Positions 18,629 through 27,501 of a stretch of 64,000 bases of DNA are shown here, piece by piece (positions within the stretch are counted from its first letter, which is position 1; each line of letters starts with the position of its first letter). Under the pieces are notes generated by a model. It saw only the letters and a program-made list of their open reading frames with translations, was not told where the DNA came from and did no database searches. Where the stretch lies: contig CBDAQC010000002.1 in NCBI GenBank assembly GCA_965198915.1, positions 1,302,001-1,366,000 on the forward strand, read 5' to 3'. A program made the translations under genes and the position numbers. The DNA is from BOG-908 sp965198915 (GTDB lineage Bacteria > Pseudomonadota > Alphaproteobacteria > Acetobacterales > Acetobacteraceae).

Positions 18629-19903
18629 CTACGTCCCCACGATGAACCGCGACACCACCGCCACCGCCCGTCCCGGCAGCCCCATACGCCCCACATCCTC
18701 GCCCGCCACCAGCGGTATCTCGCTCGCCGGCACGCCCTGACCGCTCACCGTGATCTTGCCCACCACGGCGCCCCGCTGCACCGGCGCCGGGATAGGGCTG
18801 TCATAGGCCACCGCCACATGCGCGTGCTGGCGCCAGGCGCGCGGCAGGGTCAGAGTCAGATTCTGCCCGCCCACCAGCGGTACCGTCCGGCGCGTGCCCA
18901 GATAGACCGGCGCGTTCTCCACCACGTCATTGCCGGAGAACAGGGTCACGTTCTCGAAGTTCGCGAACGCCCAGCCCATCAGCCGCACGCTCTCCTCCAC
19001 GCGCGCGCGCGCCGTGGGCATGCCGTTCAGCACCATGATCACGCGCCGTCCGTTATGCTCGGCGCTGCCCACGACGCCGAAGCCGCCGGCATCCGTGTGG
19101 CCGGTCTTCAACCCGTCCGCCATGCCGCGCTGCACCAGCGGGTTGCGGTTGTACTGAACGATACCGTGGTAGGTGAAGGTCTTCTCGGCGTCGTAGTGAT
19201 AGTATTCGGGGAAGTCCTGGATGATGCGTTTCGCCAGGGTGGCGATGTCGCGCGCGCTCATGTGGTGCGCGGGGTCCGGCCAGCCGGTGCAGTTGCGGAA
19301 CTCGCTATGCGTCAGACCGAGCGTCTTCGCCTCGGCGTTCATCATCTCCACGAACTGCTCTTCGGACCCCGCGATGCCCTCGGCCAGCACGATGCAGGCA
19401 TCGTTGCCGGACTGGATGATCATGCCGCGTATCAGCATCTCCACCGGGATCTGCGCGCCCAGCTCCACGAACATCTTCGAGCCCTGGGTACGCCAGGCGT
19501 GCTCGCTGACCGGCAGGCTCTGGTCCAGCCGCAGCGTGCCGGCCTTCAGCTTGGAATAGACGATGTAGGCCGTCATCAGCTTGGTCATCGAGCTGGGCGG
19601 CATCTCGTCATCGGCCGCCTTGTTCAGCAGCTCGGCGCCGGTGTTGAAGTCGATGATCACCGCCCATTTGGCAGACGTGTCCATCGGTCCCAGCGGCGTG
19701 TCCGCCGCCGAGCCGGTCGAGCTGGCGGCGCCGCTATCCGCACCGCCGGCGTCCTCGTCGTCGCCGCCGCCGCCCGCCTTGTGCGCGGCGGCGGCCTCCT
19801 TGCTGGCATGCTTCGGCCGCGCCCAGGCGGACCTCCCGGCTTTCACGGACACTGCCGCTAGCGCCACGCCCCCCAGAAGCACATCCCGACGTGTCGAAAT
19901 CAT
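18629..19903 (-). CDS. dacA: D-alanyl-D-alanine carboxypeptidase (DacA/PBP5 family)
   Basis: 424 residues. A serine peptidase (S11) that trims the terminal D-Ala of peptidoglycan pentapeptides in the periplasm. The active-site motifs are S105-M-T-K108 (SSMTK), SGN (IIQSGNDAC) and KTG (DGLKTGHTD), followed by the C-terminal beta-rich PBP5_C-like domain. The N-terminus has a twin-arginine-like motif (STRRDVLLGG), unusual for this family, then an Ala/Gly/Asp-rich linker (about 35-72). ATG 19903 is preferred for its GAGGAGGG site; a GTG at 19918 overlapping the rlpA stop is possible. It follows mltB and rlpA in the same direction, a cell-wall remodelling operon. The symbol is by family. Confidence 0.94.
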   Translation of the reverse strand: MISTRRDVLLGGVALAAVSVKAGRSAWARPKHASKEAAAAHKAGGGGDDEDAGGADSGAASSTGSAADTPLGPMDTSAKWAVIIDFNTGAELLNKAADDEMPPSSMTKLMTAYIVYSKLKAGTLRLDQSLPVSEHAWRTQGSKMFVELGAQIPVEMLIRGMIIQSGNDACIVLAEGIAGSEEQFVEMMNAEAKTLGLTHSEFRNCTGWPDPAHHMSARDIATLAKRIIQDFPEYYHYDAEKTFTYHGIVQYNRNPLVQRGMADGLKTGHTDAGGFGVVGSAEHNGRRVIMVLNGMPTARARVEESVRLMGWAFANFENVTLFSGNDVVENAPVYLGTRRTVPLVGGQNLTLTLPRAWRQHAHVAVAYDSPIPAPVQRGAVVGKITVSGQGVPASEIPLVAGEDVGRMGLPGRAVAVVSRFIVGT

Positions 19904-19914
19904 CCGCGCCCTCC

Positions 19915-20802
19915 TCACTGAACCACAATATGCGCATCAACCACGCCGGCCCGCAGCGCCCGGTCCAGCGCCGCGTCGGCCTGCGCCACGGTGGCGAACG
20001 GCCCGGCCTGCACGCCATACACCGTCTGGCGATCCACCCTGGAGCGGACCACGTCCGCACCGATTCCCGCCAGCCTGGCGGCGACCGCGTTGGCGTAGGT
20101 GAACCGGCCAAACTGTCCGGCCAGGATCATCAGCTCGCCTGGCTGCGCGTAGCCTTGCGTCACGTGCTCCGGCAGACGGTCAGCCACGCGCGGGCCCGCC
20201 TGCTCCGGGCGGGCGCCGCCGATCACCCGTGCCGGGCCGGCGGCGGCGCCAGGTGCCGCCAGGCTCTCCTCCGTCACCGCGCCGGCCGGTGCCGTGGCGA
20301 TCGCCAGCTTCGGCCCGCCGCCCACCTGCTCCACCGCCGCGCGGCTCTGCAGCTGGTCGATCCGCACGCGCACGCGCGCCACCCCGCCCGGCGGCATCCC
20401 CAGCAGCACCGCCGTCCGTGGTGAGACCGCAATCACTCGCGCGGGCGAGTCTGGCCCGCGGTCGTCCACCCGCACCAGAACCTGCCGGCCGTTCTCCAGA
20501 TTGGTGACCTCGACCACCGCCGGCATTTGCAGGGTGTGCATCTGTGCGGTCAGCGCGCCGGGGTCGCGCAGTTCGCCATCCGCGGTCAGGCCAGGCCTGG
20601 CCTCCCAAACCGACGCGATGCCGGTCACGTCCAGCGCGTAATCTTCCGTCGGATAGTACCAGTGCCCGCCCGCCTGATAGGCCCCGCCCAGCGCGTAATG
20701 CGGTGCCGCGGTAAAGGCGGGCGCCGGCGGCGGACGGCGGTGCAGGCAGCCGGACAGGCCAAGTGCCGTCAGCAGCGCCACGCCGGCGCGGCCGGGCGGC
20801 AT
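19915..20802 (-). CDS. rlpA: RlpA-type septal lytic transglycosylase lipoprotein
   Basis: 295 residues. A lipobox (LGLSGC) lies near residue 18. The double-psi beta-barrel has the family pattern TGIAS...GLTADGE...VVEVTNLENGRQVLVRVDDRGP. A C-terminal SPOR domain (LMILAGQFGRFTYANAVAARLAGIGADV) would bind denuded septal glycan. RlpA cleaves naked glycan strands at division sites. The start ATG 20802 shares a base with the mltB stop (TGATG), implying coupling. The barrel departs from the canonical SWYG and TAAH forms (SVWE, TAQMH), so full catalytic activity is not certain. Confidence 0.92.
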   Translation of the reverse strand: MPPGRAGVALLTALGLSGCLHRRPPPAPAFTAAPHYALGGAYQAGGHWYYPTEDYALDVTGIASVWEARPGLTADGELRDPGALTAQMHTLQMPAVVEVTNLENGRQVLVRVDDRGPDSPARVIAVSPRTAVLLGMPPGGVARVRVRIDQLQSRAAVEQVGGGPKLAIATAPAGAVTEESLAAPGAAAGPARVIGGARPEQAGPRVADRLPEHVTQGYAQPGELMILAGQFGRFTYANAVAARLAGIGADVVRSRVDRQTVYGVQAGPFATVAQADAALDRALRAGVVDAHIVVQ

Positions 20803-21761
20803 CACGCCACCGCGCTGGCCAGCAGGCCCACGCCCAGCGCGTAGAAGATTGGCGAGTTGTAGCGCCGTATGACGCTGAAATTGTGATACACCATGAAGGC
20901 GTCGCCGCCCGCCCCGTCCGGCAGCACCAGGGCGCCCCGCACGTCCTGGCGGGAGAACCTGCCTCCGTCGGCGCGCCGCACGCCGGCCGCGTCCCACTCG
21001 CCCAGCGAACGCTGGCGGTCCACACCCGTCTCGCCCGCGGCCACCGAGGGCGGCACCTGCACCGCCTGCCCCCAGGGCTCGCCCCAGCGCCAGCCGCATT
21101 TCACGAAATAATTGGCGACGGAGCCGAACACGTCCGCGCGGTCTGTCCAGATGTCGCGCCGTCCGTCCCCGTCCGCGTCCACCGCGTATTGCAGGTAAGA
21201 GCTCGGCATGAATTGCGGCTGGCCCATCGCACCCGCCCAGCTTCCGGTCATCGCGTGCGGCGAGACATCGCCCGCCTCCAGGATGCGCAACGCGTTGATC
21301 AGCTCCTTGCGGAAATACTCCCGCCGGCGCCCCTCATAGGCCAGCGTCGCCAGCGCCTCCACGATCCGGTAGGTGCCCGTCCGCTCGCCGAAATTGGATT
21401 CCAGCCCCCAGATACCCATCACGATGCGCGGGTCGCACTGGTAGCGCCCGGTTACGGAGGCCAGCCTCGCGCGCTCCTGCGCGTACACCGCACGCGCCTT
21501 GTCCAGCCGAACCTGCGGCAGGACACGGGCGCGGTATTGCGGCCAGGTCAGCTCGAACTCCGGCTGGTGGTGGTCCAGCTCGATCACCTTCGGGTTCGGC
21601 ACCACGCCTTCGAACGCCGCATCCAGCACCGCGCCCCGCACGCCCGCCGCCATCGCCTCGGCGCGCACGGAAGCCACAAAGGCGCCGAAGCCGTCCTGCG
21701 CGCGGGCGGCGAGTGGCAGTGCCACCAAAGGCGCGGACAGGAGGACTCGGCGCGTCAGCAT
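20802..21761 (-). CDS. mltB: Lytic murein transglycosylase, MltB family
   Basis: 319 residues with an N-terminal signal (TRRVLLSAPLVALPLAARAQ). The SLT_2 catalytic domain carries the expected Glu121 in GIWGLESNFGERTG, plus AGAMGQPQFMPSSY and YAVDADGDGRRDIW, typical of MltB. It cleaves the MurNAc-GlcNAc bond in peptidoglycan with anhydro-ring formation. It lacks the extra C-terminal peptidoglycan-binding domain found in some relatives. It is the first gene of mltB-rlpA-dac(-tmk). The ATG at 21761 places the signal peptide correctly. The R-R at the N-terminus may be a Tat or a simple Sec signal. Confidence 0.94.
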   Translation of the reverse strand: MLTRRVLLSAPLVALPLAARAQDGFGAFVASVRAEAMAAGVRGAVLDAAFEGVVPNPKVIELDHHQPEFELTWPQYRARVLPQVRLDKARAVYAQERARLASVTGRYQCDPRIVMGIWGLESNFGERTGTYRIVEALATLAYEGRRREYFRKELINALRILEAGDVSPHAMTGSWAGAMGQPQFMPSSYLQYAVDADGDGRRDIWTDRADVFGSVANYFVKCGWRWGEPWGQAVQVPPSVAAGETGVDRQRSLGEWDAAGVRRADGGRFSRQDVRGALVLPDGAGGDAFMVYHNFSVIRRYNSPIFYALGVGLLASAVA

Positions 21762-21798
21762 CGGGTAGTGTTGCCACGGATGGCCGCGGGTTCGGAAG

Positions 21799-21838
21799 TT
21801 AAGAAAAGGAAGGAAGGCCTTCTTTTTTCGAAAAATCC
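21799..21838. repeat. Family B half-element, copy 3
   Basis: A single arm: AAGGAAGGAAGGCCTTC then a truncated hairpin (TTTTTTCGAAAAA). The partner arm and GC centre are missing. It lies upstream of mltB and downstream of prfA. Confidence 0.65.
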
Positions 21839-21917
21839 GGCCGTGTTCGTTAGCTGCGGCACAACACCGGCCAGCCAGGCAAGCCTCGTCCGCCCGGACA
21901 AAGCGGGCGCTTCGCCC

Positions 21918-22976
21918 CTACGCTTCGGCCGCCAACCGCGCCGCCTGATCCTCTTCGGTCAGCGCGTCCACGAACTCGTCGAACTCGCCGGCCATCACCC
22001 GGTCGATCTTGTGCGAGGTCAGGTTGATACGATGGTCGGACACCCGCCCCTGCGGGAAATTGTACGTCCGTATCCGCTCGCTGCGGTCGCCCGTTCCCAC
22101 CTGGCTCTTGCGGTCCGCCGAGCGTGTCGCGTGCAGATTGGCGCGCTGCGCCTCGAACATGCGCGCGCGCAGAATCTTCATCGCCTTCGCACGGTTCTTG
22201 TGCTGGCTGCGCTCCTCCTGCATCGCCACCACGATGCCCGTCGGAAGATGCGTGATGCGCACGGCGGATTCCGTCTTGTTGACGTGCTGCCCGCCGGCGC
22301 CTGACGCGCGATAGACGTCGATGCGCAGATCGCTCTCGTTGACCTGCACATCCACCTCCTCCGCCTCCGGCAACACGGCGACGGTGACGGTGCTGGTATG
22401 TATGCGGCCCTGCGTCTCCGTCGTCGGCACACGCTGCACACGGTGCACGCCGGACTCGTATTTCAGCCTGGCGAACACGTTGCGGCCGGTGATCTCGGCG
22501 ATCCCCTCCTTCAACCCGCCGAGCTCCGTCTCCGCGTAATCCAGCACCTCGAACCGCCAGCCGCGCAGGGCGGCATACTTCTGGTAAGCGGCAAACAGTT
22601 CGGCCGCGAACAGCGCCGCCTCGTCACCGCCGGCCGCAGGACGTATCTCCAATATGGCGCTGCGCTCGTCCGCCTCGTCACGCGGCAGCAATGCCAACTG
22701 TATCTCGCGCGCCAGCTTCGGCAGACGCTCGCGCAGGTCGCGCAACTCGGCCTCCGCCATCTCGCGCATTTCCGGATCGGCGAGAAGCTGCTCCGCACCG
22801 GCCGCCTCGGCTTCCGCCGCGCGCCACTCCTCGATGCGCGCCACCACCGGTTCCAGCTCGGACAATTCGCGTGACGCGCGGGAGAACGCCTCGCCGGTGA
22901 GGCCGCTGGACAAGTCGTGCCGCAGCTCCTCGGCGCGTAGGACGATCCTGTCGAACTTGCCTGCCAGGTCTAGCAT
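21918..22976 (-). CDS. prfA: Peptide chain release factor 1
   Basis: 352 residues, normal for RF1. It recognises UAA and UAG and releases the finished peptide. The GGQ catalytic motif is at 228-230 (GAGGQHVNKTES) and the PxT stop-reading motif at about 184-186 in HRVQRVPTTETQGR. The ATG at 22976 gives the family start MLDLAGKFDRI. A longer frame through the family B repeat upstream is rejected. It follows hisS after a 234-bp repeat-filled gap. prmC, which often follows prfA and methylates GGQ, is not next to it here. Confidence 0.97.
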   Translation of the reverse strand: MLDLAGKFDRIVLRAEELRHDLSSGLTGEAFSRASRELSELEPVVARIEEWRAAEAEAAGAEQLLADPEMREMAEAELRDLRERLPKLAREIQLALLPRDEADERSAILEIRPAAGGDEAALFAAELFAAYQKYAALRGWRFEVLDYAETELGGLKEGIAEITGRNVFARLKYESGVHRVQRVPTTETQGRIHTSTVTVAVLPEAEEVDVQVNESDLRIDVYRASGAGGQHVNKTESAVRITHLPTGIVVAMQEERSQHKNRAKAMKILRARMFEAQRANLHATRSADRKSQVGTGDRSERIRTYNFPQGRVSDHRINLTSHKIDRVMAGEFDEFVDALTEEDQAARLAAEA

Positions 22977-22989
22977 TGGGGATCGCAAC

Positions 22990-23180
22990 AAGAAGGAAGC
23001 AAGCTGTTCTTTTTCGAAAAAAAGAACCAAAAAACCTTTGTCTCCCCGCTTTTGCATCGGCGGGACACCTTGCGGGACCACAGCGCTTTGCTGACACGCA
23101 AAACGCGTGCGTCGTCATGGCGCGACAGCGCAGACAAAAGCTTTTTGCTTCTTTTTCTCGCAGAAGGCCTTCCTTGCTTA
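22990..23180. repeat. Family B inverted repeat, copy 4 (both arms)
   Basis: Left arm: GGAAGCAAGCTG, hairpin with GTTC/GAAC closing pairs, CAAAAAACCTTTG, then CCCCGC and TTTGCATCGG. Right arm: CAAAAGCTTTTTG, CTTCTTTTTCTCGCAGAAG, GGCCTTCC. It separates hisS from prfA, both minus strand. The centre is longer than in most copies. Confidence 0.85.
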
Positions 23181-23210
23181 CTTCTTTTCATCAACAACAC
23201 AGACAGTGCC

Positions 23211-24449
23211 TCAAACACTCAGAGTCCGCGCCACATCCTCCAGCGCCACCTCTATCTGCGTGCCCGTCGCCAGATCCTTCACCGCCGCCACGCCGCGCGC
23301 CGCCTCGTCGTCACCGATGATCACCACCGCCCGTGCGCCCAGCTTGTTCGCCCGCTCCATGCGCTTCTTCATGTTGCCGCGATACGCCATCTCCGCGCGT
23401 ATGTTGGCGTGCCGCAGCGCCTGCAGCAGCGCCACCGCCGTGGCCTCGGCGCGCTCGCCCAGCGGCAGCACGGCCACCGGGGCTGGTGCGGCCGGCGCTT
23501 CGGCCAGCAGCATGGACAGGCGTTCGATGCCCGCGGCCCAGCCCACCGCCGGCGTGGGCGGTCCGCCCATCTCGGCTACCAGCCCGTCATAGCGCCCGCC
23601 GGCCATCACCGTGCCCTGCGCGCCCAGCCGGGTGGTCACGAACTCGAACGCGGTGTGGCTGTAATAATCCAGGCCGCGTACGATGCGCGGGTTTTCGCGG
23701 AACGGCACGCCGAACATCGCCAAGTGGCGGCGCACCGCCTCGTAGAAGCCGGCCGCTTCGTCCGTCAGATGCGGGCCGATCACCGGCGCTTCGGCCACCA
23801 GCGCGCGGTCGCCCTCGTCCTTGCTGTCAAGGATGCGCATCGGGTTGCGCGCCAGGCGGTCCTGGCTGTCGGCGGACAGCGCGCTTCTGTGGCGTTCGAA
23901 ATAGCCGACCAGCGCGCGGCGATAGGCGTCACGGCTGGGCGTGTCGCCCAGCGTGTTAAGCTCCAGGACCACGCCGTCCGCCAGGCCGAGCGCGCCGAGT
24001 ATGTGCCAGCCCAGTGCCACCACCTCGGCATCCGCCAGCGGCTCCGGCGCCCCGATCAGCTCGGCGCCGATCTGGTGGAACTGCCGGAAGCGGCCGGCCT
24101 GCGGGCGTTCGTAGCGGAACATCGGGCCGGCGTAGAACACCTTCTGCGGCAATGTCTGGGTCAGCCCGGCGGTGACCAGCGCACGGCAGATGCCGGCCGT
24201 GTTCTCCGGCCGCAGAGTCAGGCTGTCGCCGCCACGATCCTGGAAGGTGTACATCTCCTTGGTCACCACGTCGGACGTGTCGCCCAGCGTGCGGGCGAAC
24301 ACGCGGGTGTCTTCGAAGATCGGCGTGGACCACTCGCTGAACCCGTACAGCCCGGCGGTGCGGCGGGCGGTGTCGGCTACGTGGGCGAAGCGGCGCTGGT
24401 CTTCGCCCAGTATGTCTCGTGTGCCGCGTACGGGTTGTAGCGCTTCCAA
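23211..24449 (-). CDS. hisS: Histidyl-tRNA synthetase
   Basis: 412 residues, class II synthetase that charges tRNA-His. It opens with the family signature LQPVRGTRDILGED. It shows motif 2 (VFYAGPMFRYERPQAGRFRQ), the HisA motif RGLDYYSHTAFEF and motif 3 (AVGWAAGIERLSML). The C-terminal anticodon-binding domain ends ALEDVARTLSV. The start is TTG at 24449; no ATG or GTG lies upstream in frame, and CAAGAGCAGAAGC precedes it. It is divergent from a large glycosyltransferase gene with a 138-bp gap. Confidence 0.96.
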   Translation of the reverse strand: MEALQPVRGTRDILGEDQRRFAHVADTARRTAGLYGFSEWSTPIFEDTRVFARTLGDTSDVVTKEMYTFQDRGGDSLTLRPENTAGICRALVTAGLTQTLPQKVFYAGPMFRYERPQAGRFRQFHQIGAELIGAPEPLADAEVVALGWHILGALGLADGVVLELNTLGDTPSRDAYRRALVGYFERHRSALSADSQDRLARNPMRILDSKDEGDRALVAEAPVIGPHLTDEAAGFYEAVRRHLAMFGVPFRENPRIVRGLDYYSHTAFEFVTTRLGAQGTVMAGGRYDGLVAEMGGPPTPAVGWAAGIERLSMLLAEAPAAPAPVAVLPLGERAEATAVALLQALRHANIRAEMAYRGNMKKRMERANKLGARAVVIIGDDEAARGVAAVKDLATGTQIEVALEDVARTLSV

Positions 24450-24587
24450 GCTTCTGCTCTTGCGATGGAGCGCGGGCGTTTAACACACATCGCCGGCGCT
24501 GCCAGCCCACAGGCGGGTAGCCTACGGCATCGGCCCAGGGTGCTGCTGCGGCTTGTGCGCCGGGGAGCCGGCCGGTAGGACGCGTTG

Positions 24588-27338
24588 ATGCAGAACGACG
24601 CGCCGGCGGGCACGGCCTTGCAAGATGAGCTGGCGAACGCCCGGTCGGAGATCGACCGGTTGAAGCTTGTGGCCGAACAGGCACTGGCCAGCGCCGCACT
24701 GCAGGGTTTGCGGGCCGGCGCGCAATGCGGCGAGGTGCTTGCCTGGCGCGCGCAGGTGCAGGCCATGCGGGCCAGCTTTTTCTGGCGGCTGACCACGCCG
24801 CTGCGCCTTGCGGCCGACTTGGCGCGCGGCCTGCCGCCCGGTTCCGGGCCTGAAGCCCAGGTGCTGCGCCATGCCGCCGCCCTCGTCCGCCGCGAAGGCC
24901 TGCGCGCGCTATGGACCAGGTCGCGCCAGAGCCTCCGCCACCGTGCGATGCTGCGGCGCGCCGTCGCCGGCCGGGTGGCTGCGGCCGCGGCGGCCGGCAA
25001 GATCGCCGCGGTCATGCCCCTGCCCGGCACCGTGCTCGCGCCCTCGGTGCTTATCGTCGCCGAACTGTCCCTGCAGCAATGCGCCAAATACCGCGTGTGG
25101 CAGAAGCAGGAGCTGTTCACCCGTCTGGGCCTGCCCTGCCGCGTGGTCGACTGGCGGCACACCAACGAATGCCTCTCGGCCGCCTCGCTGGCCACCCAGG
25201 TGATCCTCTACCGCGTTCCGGGCTACCCGCTGGTGATGCAGCTTATCGAGCGCCTGCACGCCCTGCGCCTTCCTGTGGCCTGGGAGGTGGACGACCTGAT
25301 CTTCGACCGCGGGCTGTTCCTGCTGAACCGCAACGTCGATTCGCTGGAACCCGAGATGCGCGAGGGCATCCTGTCGGGCGTGGAGCTGTACCGCAGCGCC
25401 ATGCTGGCCTGCGGCGCCGGCATCGCCAGCACGCCGCATCTGGCGCAGGTGATGCGCGAGGCAGGGCTGGCGCAGACCTGGGTGATCGAGAACGCGCTCG
25501 ACGACGAGACGCTGAGCCTGGCCGCCGGCCTGCGGCGGCGCCGGGCGGCGGCGGCACCGCGCGACATCGTCCTGGTCACCTACGGCTCCGGCACCAAGAC
25601 GCACGATGCCGATTTCCGCCAGGCGGCGCCCGCCCTGCTGCGCGCCCTGCAAGCGCGGCCGAACCTGCGGCTGCGCATCGTGGGCGAACTGACCCTGCCG
25701 GAGGATTTCAGCGCCGTCGCCGCCCAGGTCGAGCGTCTGCCGCCGGTGCCGTTCGCGCGCTACATGGCGCTGCTGGCCGAAGGTGATATCGGCCTGGCCC
25801 CGCTGGAGCCCACGCTATTCAACGACTCGAAGAGCAACATCAAGTTCCTCGAATCCGCCGTGCTCGGGCTGCCGTCGATCTGCTCGCCCCGCGCGCATTT
25901 CACCGACGCGGTGCAGGACGGCCAGAACTCCCTGCTGGCCGATACCGAAGCGGCCTGGTTCGATGCTTTGTGCCGGCTCGCCGACGATGCCGCCCTGCGC
26001 ACGCGACTGGGCGAGGCGGCACTGCAGACCGCGTTGTCCCGCTACGCACCGGACGCGGTGGCGCACGCCCAGCTGGCCCCGCTGCTGGCCCGCGCGCCGG
26101 ACCAGCGGGTGCGCAAGCCGCTGCGCGTGATGCTCGCCAACATCTACTACACGCCGCGCAGCTATGGCGGCGCCACGCTGGTGGTCGAGGAAATGGCGCG
26201 GCGCCTGCACGCGCGCGGCGACACTGACGTGCGCATCTTCACCGGCCTGCCGCAGGACGAGCCGAACCGCGCCACTACGCGCACCGACCAAGACGGCATC
26301 ACCGTGTTCGCCGTGCCCACCTCTGAAGGCGACGTGGTGGCTTCCCTGGACGATCCGTCCGCCGGCGTGGCGTTCGGCCACGTGCTGGACGCGGTGCAGC
26401 CCGACGTGGTCCACCTGCACGCGATACAGGGCCTCAGCGCCAGCCTGGCCGCCGCCTGCACGCTGCGCGGCATCCCCTACGTGATCACCCTGCACGACGC
26501 CTGGTTCCTGTGCGCGCGCCAGTTCATGGTCCGCGGCGACGGCACGTACTGCTTCCAGACCACCATAGACCTGCACATCTGCCAGAACTGCGTGCCAGGC
26601 ACCTTCCACCTGGCAGAGCGTGCCCGGCTGATGCACGCCGCCCTGCACGGCGCCGCCCTGCTGCTCTCGCCGAGCGAGGCGCATCGCGCGCTGCACCTCG
26701 CCAACGGCATCGCACCGGACCGTATCCTGGTGGCGCCGAACGGCGTCCGCCTGCCTGCCGCCCCGCTGCAGCGCACGCCAGCCGCGCGAATGCGCTTCGC
26801 GTATGTGGGCGGCAACGTGGAGGTGAAGGGCTTCTCCATCGTCAAGCGCGCCTTCGAGGCGCTGGACCGCGACGACTGGGAGCTGGTGCTCGTCGATAAT
26901 ACCCTCAACCTCGGCTATTCCAGCGTGGACGCTTCCGAATGGCGGGTGCAGGGCGGCCTGCGCGTTGTCCCCGCCTACACCCAGGACGCAATGGACGATT
27001 TCTTCGCCGGCATCGACGTGCTGGTGTTTCCCTCGCAATGGAAGGAAAGCTTCGGCCTGACGGTGCGCGAGGCGCTGGCACGCGACGTGTGGGTGATCTC
27101 GACGGCCGGCGGCGGCCCGGCCGAGGCGATCGTGGACGGCGTGAACGGCACGCTGATCCCGCTGGACGGCCGCCACGAGAAGCTGAGCGCCGCAGTGGAA
27201 GCGCTGCTGGACCGGCCGGGTCGGCTGGCGGGGTATCGTAATCCGCGCGCAAGCGAGATCATGGATTATGCGGCGCAGGCTGAGGCGCTGCATGGGATTT
27301 TAACCGGTGTGGTAAGCAGGAAAGCAGTTCTTTTTTGA
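24588..27338 (+). CDS. Large glycosyltransferase with two GT domains
   Basis: 916 residues. An N-terminal coiled region carries SFFWRLTTPLRLAADL (about 63-78), the motif shared with two other glycan genes nearby. A first glycosyltransferase-like domain (about 145-500) contains VAWEVDDLIFD, FNDSKSNIKFLES and GLPSICSPRAHF. A second, GT4-type domain (about 505-905) contains IYYTPRSYGGATLVVEEMAR, PDVVHLHAIQG and the nucleotide-sugar region FPSQWKESFGLTVREALARD. ATG 24588 follows GGTAGGA. The last residues (VSRKAVLF) and the stop codon fall in a family B repeat. It probably adds two sugars in surface glycan assembly; specificity is unknown. It is cytoplasmic, without membrane segments. Confidence 0.86.
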   Translation: MQNDAPAGTALQDELANARSEIDRLKLVAEQALASAALQGLRAGAQCGEVLAWRAQVQAMRASFFWRLTTPLRLAADLARGLPPGSGPEAQVLRHAAALVRREGLRALWTRSRQSLRHRAMLRRAVAGRVAAAAAAGKIAAVMPLPGTVLAPSVLIVAELSLQQCAKYRVWQKQELFTRLGLPCRVVDWRHTNECLSAASLATQVILYRVPGYPLVMQLIERLHALRLPVAWEVDDLIFDRGLFLLNRNVDSLEPEMREGILSGVELYRSAMLACGAGIASTPHLAQVMREAGLAQTWVIENALDDETLSLAAGLRRRRAAAAPRDIVLVTYGSGTKTHDADFRQAAPALLRALQARPNLRLRIVGELTLPEDFSAVAAQVERLPPVPFARYMALLAEGDIGLAPLEPTLFNDSKSNIKFLESAVLGLPSICSPRAHFTDAVQDGQNSLLADTEAAWFDALCRLADDAALRTRLGEAALQTALSRYAPDAVAHAQLAPLLARAPDQRVRKPLRVMLANIYYTPRSYGGATLVVEEMARRLHARGDTDVRIFTGLPQDEPNRATTRTDQDGITVFAVPTSEGDVVASLDDPSAGVAFGHVLDAVQPDVVHLHAIQGLSASLAAACTLRGIPYVITLHDAWFLCARQFMVRGDGTYCFQTTIDLHICQNCVPGTFHLAERARLMHAALHGAALLLSPSEAHRALHLANGIAPDRILVAPNGVRLPAAPLQRTPAARMRFAYVGGNVEVKGFSIVKRAFEALDRDDWELVLVDNTLNLGYSSVDASEWRVQGGLRVVPAYTQDAMDDFFAGIDVLVFPSQWKESFGLTVREALARDVWVISTAGGGPAEAIVDGVNGTLIPLDGRHEKLSAAVEALLDRPGRLAGYRNPRASEIMDYAAQAEALHGILTGVVSRKAVLF

Positions 27339-27488
27339 AAAAAAGAACCAAGAGACTTTTGGTCCGCTGTCGCGCCGCGTTTCCACGAAGCGAGCTTTCC
27401 GGAACGCAGGACGGCTGCCGGCACCACCGTCAGGGATAAAAGTTTTTTGGTTCTTTTTTCAAAAAAGAACCGCTTGCTTCCTTCCTTT
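27313..27488. repeat. Family B inverted repeat, copy 5 (both arms)
   Basis: Left arm: GGAAAGCAG, hairpin with GTTC/GAAC closing pairs, CCAAGAGACTTTTGG. Right arm: AAAAGTTTTTTGG, hairpin with GTTC/GAAC closing pairs, CGCTTGCTTCC. It sits between two co-directional glycosyltransferase genes and holds the stop codon of the first. Confidence 0.85.
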
Positions 27489-27501
27489 CGGAGCCCTCCC
27501 C

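Noticed and set aside
22977..23081. N-terminal extension of prfA through the repeat (peptides like KGFLVLFFEKEQ)
   Set aside because: The same peptide type appears in front of tmk and the PAAR gene wherever a family B arm is upstream; RF1 normally starts at MLDLAGKFD.
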